From: an uncultured Clostridia bacterium | Lineage (GTDB): Bacteria > Bacillota > Clostridia > TANB77 > CAG-508 | Assembly: GCA_934122125.1 (NCBI GenBank) | Contig: CAKOVW010000028.1 | Location: 1 to 16,115, forward strand | Length of the DNA stretch: 16,115 bases | Direction: 5' to 3' | Part shown: piece after piece, positions 6,977 through 13,914 of the stretch | Layout: the number at the start of each line of letters is the position of its first letter | How positions within the stretch are numbered: position 1 is the first letter of the stretch | Notes under the pieces: model-generated | Databases searched by the model: none | Seen by the model: only the letters and a program-made list of their open reading frames with translations | What the model was told of the DNA's origin: nothing | Made by a program: the position numbers and the translations under genes

Positions 6977-7990
6977 ATGAGAAAGACAAAAATTATATGT
7001 ACATTAGGACCAGCAGTAGATAGTCCAAAGGTGTTAGAAAGACTTATTCTAGCAGGAATGAATGTGGGAAGAATTAACTTTTCACATGGAAATTATCAAG
7101 ATCAAGAGGAAAGAATAGAAAATTTTAAAAAAGCAAGAGAAAAAGTAGGAAAAAAAGTAGATTTAATGTTAGATACAAAAGGACCAGAAATTAGAATTGG
7201 AAAATTTGAAAATGGAGAAATTTGGCTAGATCCAAATGATATATTTACACTAAAAACAGAAGAAATATTAGGAAATAAAGAGCAAGTTTCAATAACATAT
7301 AAAAACTTATATAACGAAGTAAATGTAGGTACCATTATTTTAATAAATGATGGTTTAATAAAAATAAAAGTTATTGAAATAAAAGGAAAAGACATTATTT
7401 GCCAAGTAATAGATGGTGGAAAATTAACAAATACTAAAAGTATAAACATTCCTGGAATGGAAATAAATCTTCCAAGTCCAACTCAAAGAGATATTGAAGA
7501 TATAAAATTTGGTATAAAAGCAGGATTTGACTGTATTGCAGCATCTTTTGTACGTAGTGCACAAGATATATTAAACATAAAGGAAGTATTGCAGGAAAAT
7601 GGTGGGCAAAACATTAAAGTAATAGCTAAAATAGAAAATAGACAAGGAATAGATAATTTTGATGAAATACTAGAAGTATCTGATGGAATTATGGTAGCAA
7701 GAGGGGATTTAGGAGTGGAAATTCCAATGGAAGAAGTTCCAATAAGACAAAAAGAGTTTATTAGAAAATGCAATAGAGCCGGAAAGCCAGTTATAATAGC
7801 AACTCAAATGCTAGAATCAATGACACATAGTCCAAGACCAACAAGAGCAGAAGTAAATGATGTAGCAAATGCTGTATATGATATGGCAAACTATGTAATG
7901 TTGTCAGGAGAAACTGCAACAGGAGAATATCCAATAGAATGTGTTGAAACAATGAGCAGAATTTGTGAGGCTGTTGAAAAAGCAGACTGA
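6977..7990 (+). CDS. pyk: Pyruvate kinase, C-terminal domain missing
   Basis: The enzyme transfers phosphate from phosphoenolpyruvate to ADP. The 337 residues cover the complete catalytic barrel (A domain) with the inserted B domain: KIICTLGPA at the start, [17 protein letters not shown], the catalytic AKIENRQG (Lys218, metal-ligand Glu220), [32 protein letters not shown] and [12 protein letters not shown]. The frame then ends with TGA at 7988-7990 just after the last barrel helix. Bacterial pyruvate kinases usually run to about 470 residues or more, with a C-terminal domain that forms the tetramer and often the allosteric site; here it is absent. The ATG follows AGGGAGG (6963-6969). The catalytic residues look intact, so activity is possible. 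In the same frame, sense codons continue for 21 more triplets past the TGA. It is probably co-transcribed with glgP upstream. Confidence 0.9.
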   Translation: MRKTKIICTLGPAVDSPKVLERLILAGMNVGRINFSHGNYQDQEERIENFKKAREKVGKKVDLMLDTKGPEIRIGKFENGEIWLDPNDIFTLKTEEILGNKEQVSITYKNLYNEVNVGTIILINDGLIKIKVIEIKGKDIICQVIDGGKLTNTKSINIPGMEINLPSPTQRDIEDIKFGIKAGFDCIAASFVRSAQDILNIKEVLQENGGQNIKVIAKIENRQGIDNFDEILEVSDGIMVARGDLGVEIPMEEVPIRQKEFIRKCNRAGKPVIIATQMLESMTHSPRPTRAEVNDVANAVYDMANYVMLSGETATGEYPIECVETMSRICEAVEKAD

Positions 7991-8048
7991 GATGTTGAAA
8001 ATAATTATAATTTTGGCTGTTCAAAGGCAGAAAGGAATGAAATAATAA

Positions 8049-9155
8049 ATGGCTAATGTTTGTGATTATGTAAAATGGAGAGGAGATTTAACCTTAAAAA
8101 ATGATGAATTTAATGAAATTGATGGACTAATATTATCAAGGTTATCTTATTTTCCATTTGAGCAATTAATAAAAGAAAATGAAGAAATAACAATAGAAGA
8201 ATTTGGAAAAAGATTTGAACAAGCTGACCAAACTACACTAAGAATACTTTGGGAAGATGATAAATATCTTATACCATTGCTTGGAAAATCAGAAAGATTT
8301 GGCAAAATGATAATAACAAATCTTGAAAATAAATTTAACAAAGAAGAGGAAAGACAATTTTTTGCTGTTACAGTTGTAATGCCAGATGACACAATTTTTA
8401 TATCTTACAGAGGAACAGATGACACTTTGGTTGGTTGGAAAGAAGATTTTAATATGAGCTTTAAAGCTCATATTGCCTCACAATTAGATGCAGCAAAATA
8501 TATAAATGATGTTTCAAAAAAGTATAAGCAAAAAATAAGAATAGGTGGACATTCAAAAGGCGGAAATTTAGCGGTATATGCAGCTGCATTTGCAAATAAA
8601 ACCGCAAAAAATAAAATTATAAATGTATATAACAATGATGGACCTGGTTTTATTGATGAAATAACAGAAACAGAAGAGTATAAACAAGCTATCAATAAAG
8701 TACATACATATATTCCACAATCATCAGTTGTTGGAAGACTTCTTAACCATGAGGAAAAGTATACTATAGTTCAAAGTGTCCAAAAAGGAATTATGCAACA
8801 TGATTTGTACAGTTGGCAACTTGAAGGCAAGAAACTTGTAAGCCTTGCAGAAGTTACAAATGGAAGTCAATTTATTGATAAAACAATAAAGCAATGGCTA
8901 AAAGAAATAGACCCAAAGCAAAGAGAAATTGTAGTTGACGCAATATTTGAAATAATAAATACTACAAATGCAAATAGTTTCAAAGATATTAGAGAAAAAT
9001 TGTTTACAGATGTAAGAATAATGCTTAAAAAATATCAAAGTTTAGATGATGAAAGTAAAAAGATGATTATGGAATTCTTTCAAACTTTAATGAAAACAGC
9101 CAAAAATAACGCAATAGAAGAAATACCAGCACTTAATAGAACCAATAAAGAATAA
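8049..9155 (+). CDS. DUF2974 (Mbeg1-like) serine hydrolase
   Basis: A 368-residue cytoplasmic protein beginning MANVCDYVKWRGDLTL, the typical opening of the DUF2974 family (lipase-like alpha/beta hydrolases found in Firmicutes). The core strand VTVVMPDDTIFISYRGTDDTLVGWKEDF precedes the nucleophile elbow GGHSKGGN, with Ser169 as the likely nucleophile (GxSxG). NNDGPGF and later Asp/His residues would complete a triad. There is no signal peptide or membrane segment. The ATG is preceded by AAAGGA (8031-8036) with a rather long 12-nt gap. It lies 58 bp after pyk without a visible promoter or terminator, so it is the probable last gene of the glgP operon. The substrate is unknown; an ester or lipid is only a family-level guess. 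Confidence 0.85.
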   Translation: MANVCDYVKWRGDLTLKNDEFNEIDGLILSRLSYFPFEQLIKENEEITIEEFGKRFEQADQTTLRILWEDDKYLIPLLGKSERFGKMIITNLENKFNKEEERQFFAVTVVMPDDTIFISYRGTDDTLVGWKEDFNMSFKAHIASQLDAAKYINDVSKKYKQKIRIGGHSKGGNLAVYAAAFANKTAKNKIINVYNNDGPGFIDEITETEEYKQAINKVHTYIPQSSVVGRLLNHEEKYTIVQSVQKGIMQHDLYSWQLEGKKLVSLAEVTNGSQFIDKTIKQWLKEIDPKQREIVVDAIFEIINTTNANSFKDIREKLFTDVRIMLKKYQSLDDESKKMIMEFFQTLMKTAKNNAIEEIPALNRTNKE

Positions 9156-9186
9156 AAAAAGTGGCATCTTAGAGGTGCCACTTTTT
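9156..9186. terminator. Bidirectional terminator between the hydrolase and cotJC
   Basis: AAAAAGTGGCA (9156-9166) pairs with TGCCACTTTTT (9176-9186), and three further inner pairs (one G-T) close a 3-nt loop. A-run on one side and T-run on the other make it functional in both directions, serving the convergent genes ending at 9155 and 9195. Confidence 0.85.
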
Positions 9187-9194
9187 ACATATAT

Positions 9195-9839
9195 TTACAT
9201 TTCACAACCACAATCATTATTGTTTGTGTTACTATTCATACCATTTGTATTATTCATTCCACTTGTGAAAAATCTTTTTTGAGCAAGTTTATCTTGAACA
9301 TTTCTCAATGCCTCTCCAAATCTTTGGAAGTGAACAACTTCTCTTTCTCTCAAGAAACGAAGAGGGTCAACAACATCTGGATCATCTGCACATAAATCAA
9401 TCAACTTTTCATAAGTTGCTCTAGCCTTTTGCTCAGCAGCTAAATCTTCTTGTAAATTAGCAATTGGGTCCCCTTTACAAGCAAGGCAATTTGCAGAGAA
9501 AGGTACACCAGCAGCAGATTGAGGGTATATATCTACACCGTGGTCAGTGTAATAATCACCTAAACCAGCAGCTTTAATTTCTTCAATACTTAAGCCTTCA
9601 GTTAATTGGTGAACAATAGTACCAACCATTTCTAAATGAGCTAATTCTTCAGTACCTATATCATTTAAAGTAGCCTTTGCAATTTGGTCAGGCATACCAA
9701 ATCTTTGAGATAAATAACGAAGAGAAGCAGCAAGCTCACCATCAGGACCACCATATTGAGAAATTATAAATTTAGCAAGTTTTGCATTTGGGCATTTTAT
9801 ATTTATAGGATATTCTAATACTTTGTTATAAGTCCACAT
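9195..9839 (-). CDS. cotJC: Spore-coat manganese catalase CotJC
   Basis: Di-manganese (non-haem) catalase-family protein of the spore coat, 214 residues. The metal ligands expected for manganese catalases are all present: Glu35 (GPDGELAAS), Glu65 and His68 (IGTEELAHLE), Glu136 (AAEQKARATYE) and His170 (REREVVHFQRFGE). The start is MWTYNKVLEYP, typical of CotJC, with GGGAAGGAGG upstream (9851-9860). The frame is open to an upstream Met at 9878, but that would read through the ribosome binding site and into cotJB. The ATG is one base after the cotJB stop, so the two are translationally coupled. After the catalase domain the protein has an Asn-rich tail (about 190-214) ending NNDCGCEM, which resembles Cys motifs in the two other Cot proteins. 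It likely detoxifies peroxide at, or helps cross-link, the spore surface. Confidence 0.93.
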   Translation of the reverse strand: MWTYNKVLEYPINIKCPNAKLAKFIISQYGGPDGELAASLRYLSQRFGMPDQIAKATLNDIGTEELAHLEMVGTIVHQLTEGLSIEEIKAAGLGDYYTDHGVDIYPQSAAGVPFSANCLACKGDPIANLQEDLAAEQKARATYEKLIDLCADDPDVVDPLRFLREREVVHFQRFGEALRNVQDKLAQKRFFTSGMNNTNGMNSNTNNNDCGCEM

Positions 9840-9840
9840 A

Positions 9841-10257
9841 TTAAATATTTCCTCCTTCCCATGGCCATGGTTCTTCAAGCCATCTCCACTTATTACATGG
9901 GAAGTAAATGCTTAAAGGTCCATAAATTTTTTGATATTTGTCTTTTATATCTTTTAATTGTTTACAATATTCTCTGTGTAAGCAAAGAGCTTTTTCATCA
10001 TCTGGATGAGTATTTAAATATAAACCTAATTCTATAACAGCAAAATTTAAACTTTTAATAGTGTTTAGCATATCAGCTCTACTACAATCAGAATCTTCAT
10101 TATTACCACAACCACATGAATTATTATTTACATTATTTGCAATCATATCTGGAGTATTGTATCCAAATGCAGCATTAATACCTTGTGGAGTATAACTGCA
10201 ATCTTTGCACATCATTTTATTTACACCACAATTACAATCTCTATTTTCATCATCCAT
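9841..10257 (-). CDS. cotJB: Spore-coat protein CotJB with Cys-rich N-terminal extension
   Basis: The CotJB domain occupies about residues 63-138: MLNTIKSLNFAVIELGLYL, the typical NTHPDDE, a charged helix, YGPLSIY and the terminal WRWLEEPWPWE. CotJB proteins are usually about 85-90 residues; this one has 138 because of an additional N-terminal region (1-62) with seven cysteines (C8, C10, C17, C20, C48, C50, C58) including NNNSCGCGNN. Three more cysteines lie in the domain. The ATG at 10257 overlaps the cotJA stop as TAATG, with a GAGGGGTG site upstream inside cotJA, which indicates coupling. CotJB is a structural coat component that works with CotJA and CotJC. The extension may be cross-linked by disulphides or bind metal; that is inference. 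Confidence 0.9.
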   Translation of the reverse strand: MDDENRDCNCGVNKMMCKDCSYTPQGINAAFGYNTPDMIANNVNNNSCGCGNNEDSDCSRADMLNTIKSLNFAVIELGLYLNTHPDDEKALCLHREYCKQLKDIKDKYQKIYGPLSIYFPCNKWRWLEEPWPWEGGNI

Positions 10258-10646
10258 TAACCATTACACCCCTCTCCAATTTCATTAGTTCTTCTTAAAT
10301 AGTCATTTTCGGCCATACTTTGACCAGGCATGTAAGGACTTACAAGCTCAGGAAATATAGTTCCCATTTTTAAACCACAACAAGGGGTAAAGGTTTTATC
10401 CATTTCTTGAAGTGGAACATAACTTTGACCTAACATTGGGTTAGATGGAAACATATTAGAAACAGGCTCTTCATCAAAACCACATGCACATGAATTATTA
10501 TTCATCATATTATTACAGCCACAACCACAACTATTTACAGGGTCTTGGGCATAATCTGCTGTTGTACCAACATCATTACATAATGACTCTATAATCTCAG
10601 GATTATATTTGTTTTGACAACAACATCTGTTATAACGATTAAACAT
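10257..10646 (-). CDS. cotJA: Spore-coat-associated protein CotJA with Cys-rich N-terminus
   Basis: The CotJA domain is at about residues 69-107: MLGQSYVPLQEMDKTFTP, then GLKMGTIFPEL and the SPYMPGQ ending. The preceding 68 residues are not part of the usual short CotJA and contain CCC at 8-10, C23, SCGCGC (39-44) and NNNSCACG (49-56). Twelve cysteines are present in 129 residues. A short tail (NDYLRRTNEIGEGCNG) follows the domain. The ATG at 10646 has a strong TAAGGAGGAA upstream, and the stop overlaps the cotJB start. It is the first gene of cotJABC, which in Bacillus is made in the mother cell under sigma-E and deposited in the coat. Confidence 0.88.
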   Translation of the reverse strand: MFNRYNRCCCQNKYNPEIIESLCNDVGTTADYAQDPVNSCGCGCNNMMNNNSCACGFDEEPVSNMFPSNPMLGQSYVPLQEMDKTFTPCCGLKMGTIFPELVSPYMPGQSMAENDYLRRTNEIGEGCNG

Positions 10647-10681
10647 GTTTAATATTCCTCCTTAAAATTAATTTATACTAC

Positions 10682-10710
10682 ATTTTATGACATAAAAACA
10701 AAAAATGTGA
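10682..10710 (-). promoter_or_regulatory. Sigma-E-like promoter of cotJABC
   Basis: On the minus strand, TCACATT (10710-10704) and CATAAAAT (10689-10682) are separated by 14 bp. Both resemble the Bacillus sigma-E elements (about TCATATT and CATACAAT), one mismatch each, and the spacing fits. The predicted start is near 10675, about 29 nt before the cotJA ATG. Known sigma-E control of cotJABC in Bacillus supports this; the match itself is short. Confidence 0.5.
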
Positions 10711-10740
10711 AAAAAAGAGCAACTTCAAAAATGAAGTTGC
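10709..10740 (-). terminator. Terminator of the thioesterase gene
   Basis: Read leftward: GCAACTTCA, a TTTT loop, TGAAGTTGC (stem 10719-10740), then TCTTTTTTT. A classical intrinsic terminator placed 7 bp after the thioesterase stop, isolating it from the cotJ operon downstream. Confidence 0.88.
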
Positions 10741-10746
10741 TAAATG

Positions 10747-11466
10747 TTAATTCAATTTAATTATTGCATGTAATTTGTTATCTGTTTTCATTACAACGTA
10801 ATGAATGCCATTTTCATAAGAATAATAGCAATCAACTTTCTCATCTAACATGCTACCAGATTTATACATAATTTCAAAATTGTTTAATTCTCCTTTTTCG
10901 TATACTTCTTTAGGCAATGCTTCATAAGCATATAGAAGATAGTACAAATTATGCATATGATTATTAAAATCAATATCTCGTCTTAAAACATTAAAACTAA
11001 AGGTATGCTCAATATTGCTAGGTTCTTTCAATTTTTCAATTTCAAGTTTATCAAAAACTAATTTACTTTCAGGTTCATAACTATTACTTATTTCAGCTGT
11101 AATTTTAGTAAGTTTTTTAGTATCAGCATTAACTAATGTCCATTTAGAACTTGCAATACAAATTAAATCATCATTTTTATCGTAAATTTCAAAATTTCTA
11201 AAAGTGAATAGTTCATTACATGGTACAGACCAAGTTTTGACCCTTACAGTATCTCCAAAAGCCACTCTTTTAAGAACAGATACTTTCCAATTAAGCAAAA
11301 TCCATGAAACACGTGTATAAGGCATTTGGGATATACCATAACCAGCAATATCAGAATGAACAGTAGCAATATCCTCAAGTAAACACAAAATACCATAATT
11401 AGTAATCAAATTACTAGTACCAATATGTCTAATATCAATTTTATATTCTCTTTCAATAAAACTCAT
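10747..11466 (-). CDS. Acyl-ACP thioesterase
   Basis: This 239-residue protein has the two tandem hot-dog folds of the FatA/FatB-like acyl-ACP thioesterase family. The first fold includes NYGILCLLEDIATVHSDIAGYG and the conserved YTRVSWILLNWKV; the second begins after about residue 155 and carries RRDIDFNNHMHNLYYLLYAYEAL, in which the Asn-x-His pattern corresponds to the catalytic region. The enzyme releases fatty acids from acyl carrier protein in the cytoplasm, setting chain length or supplying free acids. There is no transit or signal sequence, as expected in bacteria. The ATG is preceded by TAGGAGAA. Transcription comes from a promoter at 11503-11531, and a strong terminator follows, so the gene is monocistronic. 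Confidence 0.9.
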   Translation of the reverse strand: MSFIEREYKIDIRHIGTSNLITNYGILCLLEDIATVHSDIAGYGISQMPYTRVSWILLNWKVSVLKRVAFGDTVRVKTWSVPCNELFTFRNFEIYDKNDDLICIASSKWTLVNADTKKLTKITAEISNSYEPESKLVFDKLEIEKLKEPSNIEHTFSFNVLRRDIDFNNHMHNLYYLLYAYEALPKEVYEKGELNNFEIMYKSGSMLDEKVDCYYSYENGIHYVVMKTDNKLHAIIKLN

Positions 11467-11481
11467 TTTTTTCTCCTAAAC

Positions 11482-11510
11482 TTTACAAAATAGCTATAAG
11501 ATATTATAAT
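11482..11510 (+). promoter_or_regulatory. Sigma-A promoter of the radical SAM gene
   Basis: TTTACA (11482-11487), 17-bp spacer, TATAAT (11505-11510), predicted start about 11517, about 32 nt before the ATG at 11549. Its -10 overlaps that of the divergent thioesterase promoter. Confidence 0.7.
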
Positions 11511-11531
11511 ACAAATATTAAAAAATAACAA
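11503..11531 (-). promoter_or_regulatory. Sigma-A promoter of the thioesterase gene
   Basis: On the minus strand: TTGTTA (11531-11526), 17-bp spacer, TATAAT (11508-11503). Predicted start is near 11496, about 30 nt before the ATG. It shares the 8-bp palindrome ATTATAAT with the opposing promoter, so both -10 boxes overlap by four bases. Confidence 0.7.
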
Positions 11532-11548
11532 TTATATAGGGAGAAAAA

Positions 11549-12431
11549 ATGAATTTAGAAAAATGTAATATTTGCCCAAGAAATTGTCGGAGTAAATAGA
11601 GCAAATGGAAAAATTGGATATTGTAAGTGTAATGACAAGATAAAAATTGCATTAGCTTCTATACATAACTACGAAGAACCAAGCATAAGTGGTGAAAACG
11701 GCTCTGGAACAATATTTTTTAGTAACTGTAATCTAAATTGCATATATTGCCAAAACTATGAGATAAGTCAACTTGGAAAAGGAAAAGAAGTAACAGTAGA
11801 AGAACTTGCAAAAATAATATTGGACCAACAAGCTAAAGGAGTAAATAATATAAATTTAGTTACACCAACGATGTATGCTTACCAAATTATACAAGCACTA
11901 AAAATAGCAAAATCAAATGGTTTGCATATACCAGTTATATACAATACTAATGGATATGAAAATGTAGAAACCATAAAAATGCTAGACGGTTACATAGATG
12001 TATATTTACCAGATTTAAAATATTACTCAAATGAACTAAGTACTAAATATTCTAAAGCGGATAACTACTTTAAGATAACAACTACAGCAATACAAGAAAT
12101 GCAAAAACAAGTTGGAAATCCAGTATTTGATGATAATGGAATAATACAAAAAGGTGTAATTATTAGACATTTAGTATTGCCAAATCATATTCAAAATTCA
12201 AAACACATTTTGAAATGGATAAAAGAAAATATGCCAAAAGGCACATATGTAAGTGTTATGGCACAATACTTTCCAACATATAAAGCAAAAGAAGATAAAT
12301 TATTAAATAGAAAGTTAACTAAAAAAGAATACAAAGAAATAGAAAATTATTTATACACTTTAGAATTAGAAAATGGATATATACAAGAACTTGGAGAACA
12401 TGAGGAAGAATATGTGCCAGACTTTGGATAA
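11549..12431 (+). pseudogene. PflX-like radical SAM protein, frameshifted
   Basis: From the ATG at 11549 (AGGGAG site at 11538) the frame reads MNLEKCNICPRNC and then hits TAG at 11597. If one base near 11588 (the C after the TGT codon) is removed, the frame reads CPRNCGVNRANGKIGYCKC and runs open to 12431, giving about 293 residues, the length expected for the COG1313/PflX group. That frame has the radical SAM cluster motif as CNLNCIYC, preceded by GSGTIFFSN and followed by QNYEIS, all typical of this family. These proteins resemble pyruvate formate-lyase activating enzymes, but their targets are not established. Everything after the lesion is intact, so the change is recent, a sequencing or assembly error, or an unusual +1 shift. 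CGG, the codon created at the lesion, looks rare in this AT-rich genome. Confidence 0.85.
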
Positions 12432-12466
12432 CTTTTAAAAATCGTCTGCTTTTTTATAAATTTCTA

Positions 12467-12495
12467 TTGTCATATTTTGCGATTTTTGATATAGT
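12467..12495 (+). promoter_or_regulatory. Sigma-A promoter of thyA-folA
   Basis: TTGTCA (12467-12472), 17-bp spacer, TATAGT (12490-12495). Predicted start about 12502, which excludes an upstream in-frame ATG at 12508 as a likely start and leaves a leader of about 48 nt before the ATG at 12550. Confidence 0.65.
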
Positions 12496-12549
12496 AATAA
12501 TGAAAAAATGATAGCACAAATAATTTATAAAAATCAAGGAGGAAATGTA

Positions 12550-13341
12550 ATGAGTAAATTTGATGATATTTATTTAGATATAGTAGATAAAATTCTAAAA
12601 GATGGCTATTATGATCAAAACAGAACAGGTGTAGCAACATATAAATTACCACATCAAATTATGCAATTTAATTTGGAAGAGGAGTTTCCAATACTAACTA
12701 CAAAATTTGTAGCATTTAAAACAGCAGTAAAAGAACTATTATGGATATTCCAGAAACAATCCAATAGTGTAGAAGAGCTAAAGGCAGAGAATGTGCATAT
12801 TTGGGACGAGTGGGAAATGGAAGATGGAACAATAGGAACGGCATATGGTTGGATAGTAAAAGAATTTCATCAAATAGATACATTAATAGAACAATTAAAA
12901 ACTAATCCACAAAATAGAAGAATGATTATAAACTTATGGCAAATTCCTTATCTAAATACAGGAGCATTATATCCATGTGTGTTTAATAGCTGTTGGGATG
13001 TAACAGCTGGAAGATTAAATTGTATGTTGACAATTCGCTCAAATGACTTGCCTTTAGGAAATCCATTTAACGTTGTACAATACGCAGTATTAGTGCATTT
13101 ATTAGCACAAGTAACAGGATACAAACCAGGTTTATTAACAGTATGTATTAGTAATGCACATATTTATGAAAACCAAGTAGAAGGAATGAAGGAGCAACTA
13201 TCAAGAAGAGATAAAGCATTACCAGCTCCAAGATTATGGATAAATCCAGAAATTAAGGACTTTTATAAATTCACAATAGATGATATTAAATTAGAAGAAT
13301 ATGAACATTTAGGAAAAATAGAAATGCCAGTATCTGTATAA
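12550..13341 (+). CDS. thyA: Thymidylate synthase
   Basis: Methylates dUMP to dTMP with methylene-tetrahydrofolate, releasing dihydrofolate. The 263-residue length fits the classical ThyA family. Visible motifs: [13 protein letters not shown] near the N-terminus (phosphate-binding Arg), [31 protein letters not shown] with catalytic Cys143, the [17 protein letters not shown] substrate/folate-binding block, and SNAHIYENQ. The residue after the catalytic Cys is Val rather than the common His, as tolerated in some Firmicutes branches. The ATG at 12550 follows AAGGAGG (12536-12542) by 7 nt; the frame extends to an ATG at 12508, but it has no ribosome binding site. folA follows 13 bp downstream, an operon that directly recycles the dihydrofolate produced here. 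Confidence 0.96.
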   Translation: MSKFDDIYLDIVDKILKDGYYDQNRTGVATYKLPHQIMQFNLEEEFPILTTKFVAFKTAVKELLWIFQKQSNSVEELKAENVHIWDEWEMEDGTIGTAYGWIVKEFHQIDTLIEQLKTNPQNRRMIINLWQIPYLNTGALYPCVFNSCWDVTAGRLNCMLTIRSNDLPLGNPFNVVQYAVLVHLLAQVTGYKPGLLTVCISNAHIYENQVEGMKEQLSRRDKALPAPRLWINPEIKDFYKFTIDDIKLEEYEHLGKIEMPVSV

Positions 13342-13354
13342 AAAGGAGAAAAAT

Positions 13355-13843
13355 ATGTTAAGTATTATAGTAGCAATAGCAAATAATAATGTAATAGGAA
13401 AAGATAATAAACTAATATGGCATTTACCAGAAGATTTAAAAAGATTTAAAGCACTTACAACAGGGCATACAATAATTATGGGAAGAAAAACATTTGAATC
13501 ATTAGGCAGAGTGTTACCAAATAGAAAACATGTTGTGCTATGTAATGATGCACAAATGAAAATTGACAACGAAAATGTAGAGGTATTGTCAAACATAAGC
13601 CTATTAGATAAATATATAAATTCAGAAGAAGAGAATTTTATAATAGGTGGAGCAACTATATATAAATTACTTATGCCATATGCAAATAAAATGTATATAA
13701 CAAAAATAAATCAAGATTTTGAAGGAGATGTATATTTCCCAGAAATTAGAGATGAAGAATGGAAAGCTGTTAAAGTAGAAAAGGGATTAAAAAATGAAGC
13801 AAATCCATTCGATTACGAATACATAGACTATGTTAGAAAATAA
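13355..13843 (+). CDS. folA: Dihydrofolate reductase
   Basis: Reduces dihydrofolate to tetrahydrofolate with NADPH. The 162 residues match the family length. Motifs: ANNNVIGKDNKLIWHLPEDLKRFK with the proton-relay acid Asp27, the cofactor-binding GHTIIMGRKTFESLG, and FIIGGATIYKLLMPYA, followed by MYITKI and the DVYFPEI segment. The ATG has AAAAGGAG (13341-13348) 6 nt upstream, starting within the thyA stop codon region. There is no promoter between the two, so it depends on the thyA promoter. A strong terminator follows. Confidence 0.96.
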   Translation: MLSIIVAIANNNVIGKDNKLIWHLPEDLKRFKALTTGHTIIMGRKTFESLGRVLPNRKHVVLCNDAQMKIDNENVEVLSNISLLDKYINSEEENFIIGGATIYKLLMPYANKMYITKINQDFEGDVYFPEIRDEEWKAVKVEKGLKNEANPFDYEYIDYVRK

Positions 13844-13851
13844 TAATTAAT

Positions 13852-13891
13852 AACAAAAATGCTAACCTTTACAATGGTTAGCATTTTTGTT
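13852..13891. terminator. Bidirectional terminator between folA and the metallopeptidase gene
   Basis: A 16-bp perfect stem (13852-13867 with 13876-13891), 8-nt loop, A-run on the left and T-run on the right. It can stop transcription from folA and from the converging minus-strand gene ending at 13915. Confidence 0.9.
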
Positions 13892-13914
13892 GTTAAAAAC
13901 TAATTAAGGTTATT

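Noticed and set aside
7102..7773. Long minus-strand reading frames opposite pyruvate kinase, and similar ones opposite glgP, thyA, trxB and trxA
   Set aside because: Low-complexity hydrophobic translations that are mirror images of AT-rich coding sequence, without ribosome binding sites; the plus-strand genes are secure.
9837..9878. Upstream in-frame Met for CotJC (adds MKNHGHGKEEIFN)
   Set aside because: The extension would translate the AGGAGG site and overlap cotJB; MWTYNKVLEYP is the normal family start.
12437..12487. Inverted repeat AAAAATCG / CGATTTTT around the thyA promoter
   Set aside because: Arms of only 8 bp, mostly A/T, about 35 bp apart; as terminator or operator this is not distinguishable from chance.
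12508..12549. In-frame ATG upstream of thyA (adds 14 residues)
   Set aside because: No ribosome binding site; AAGGAGG sits correctly before the ATG at 12550, where family similarity begins.
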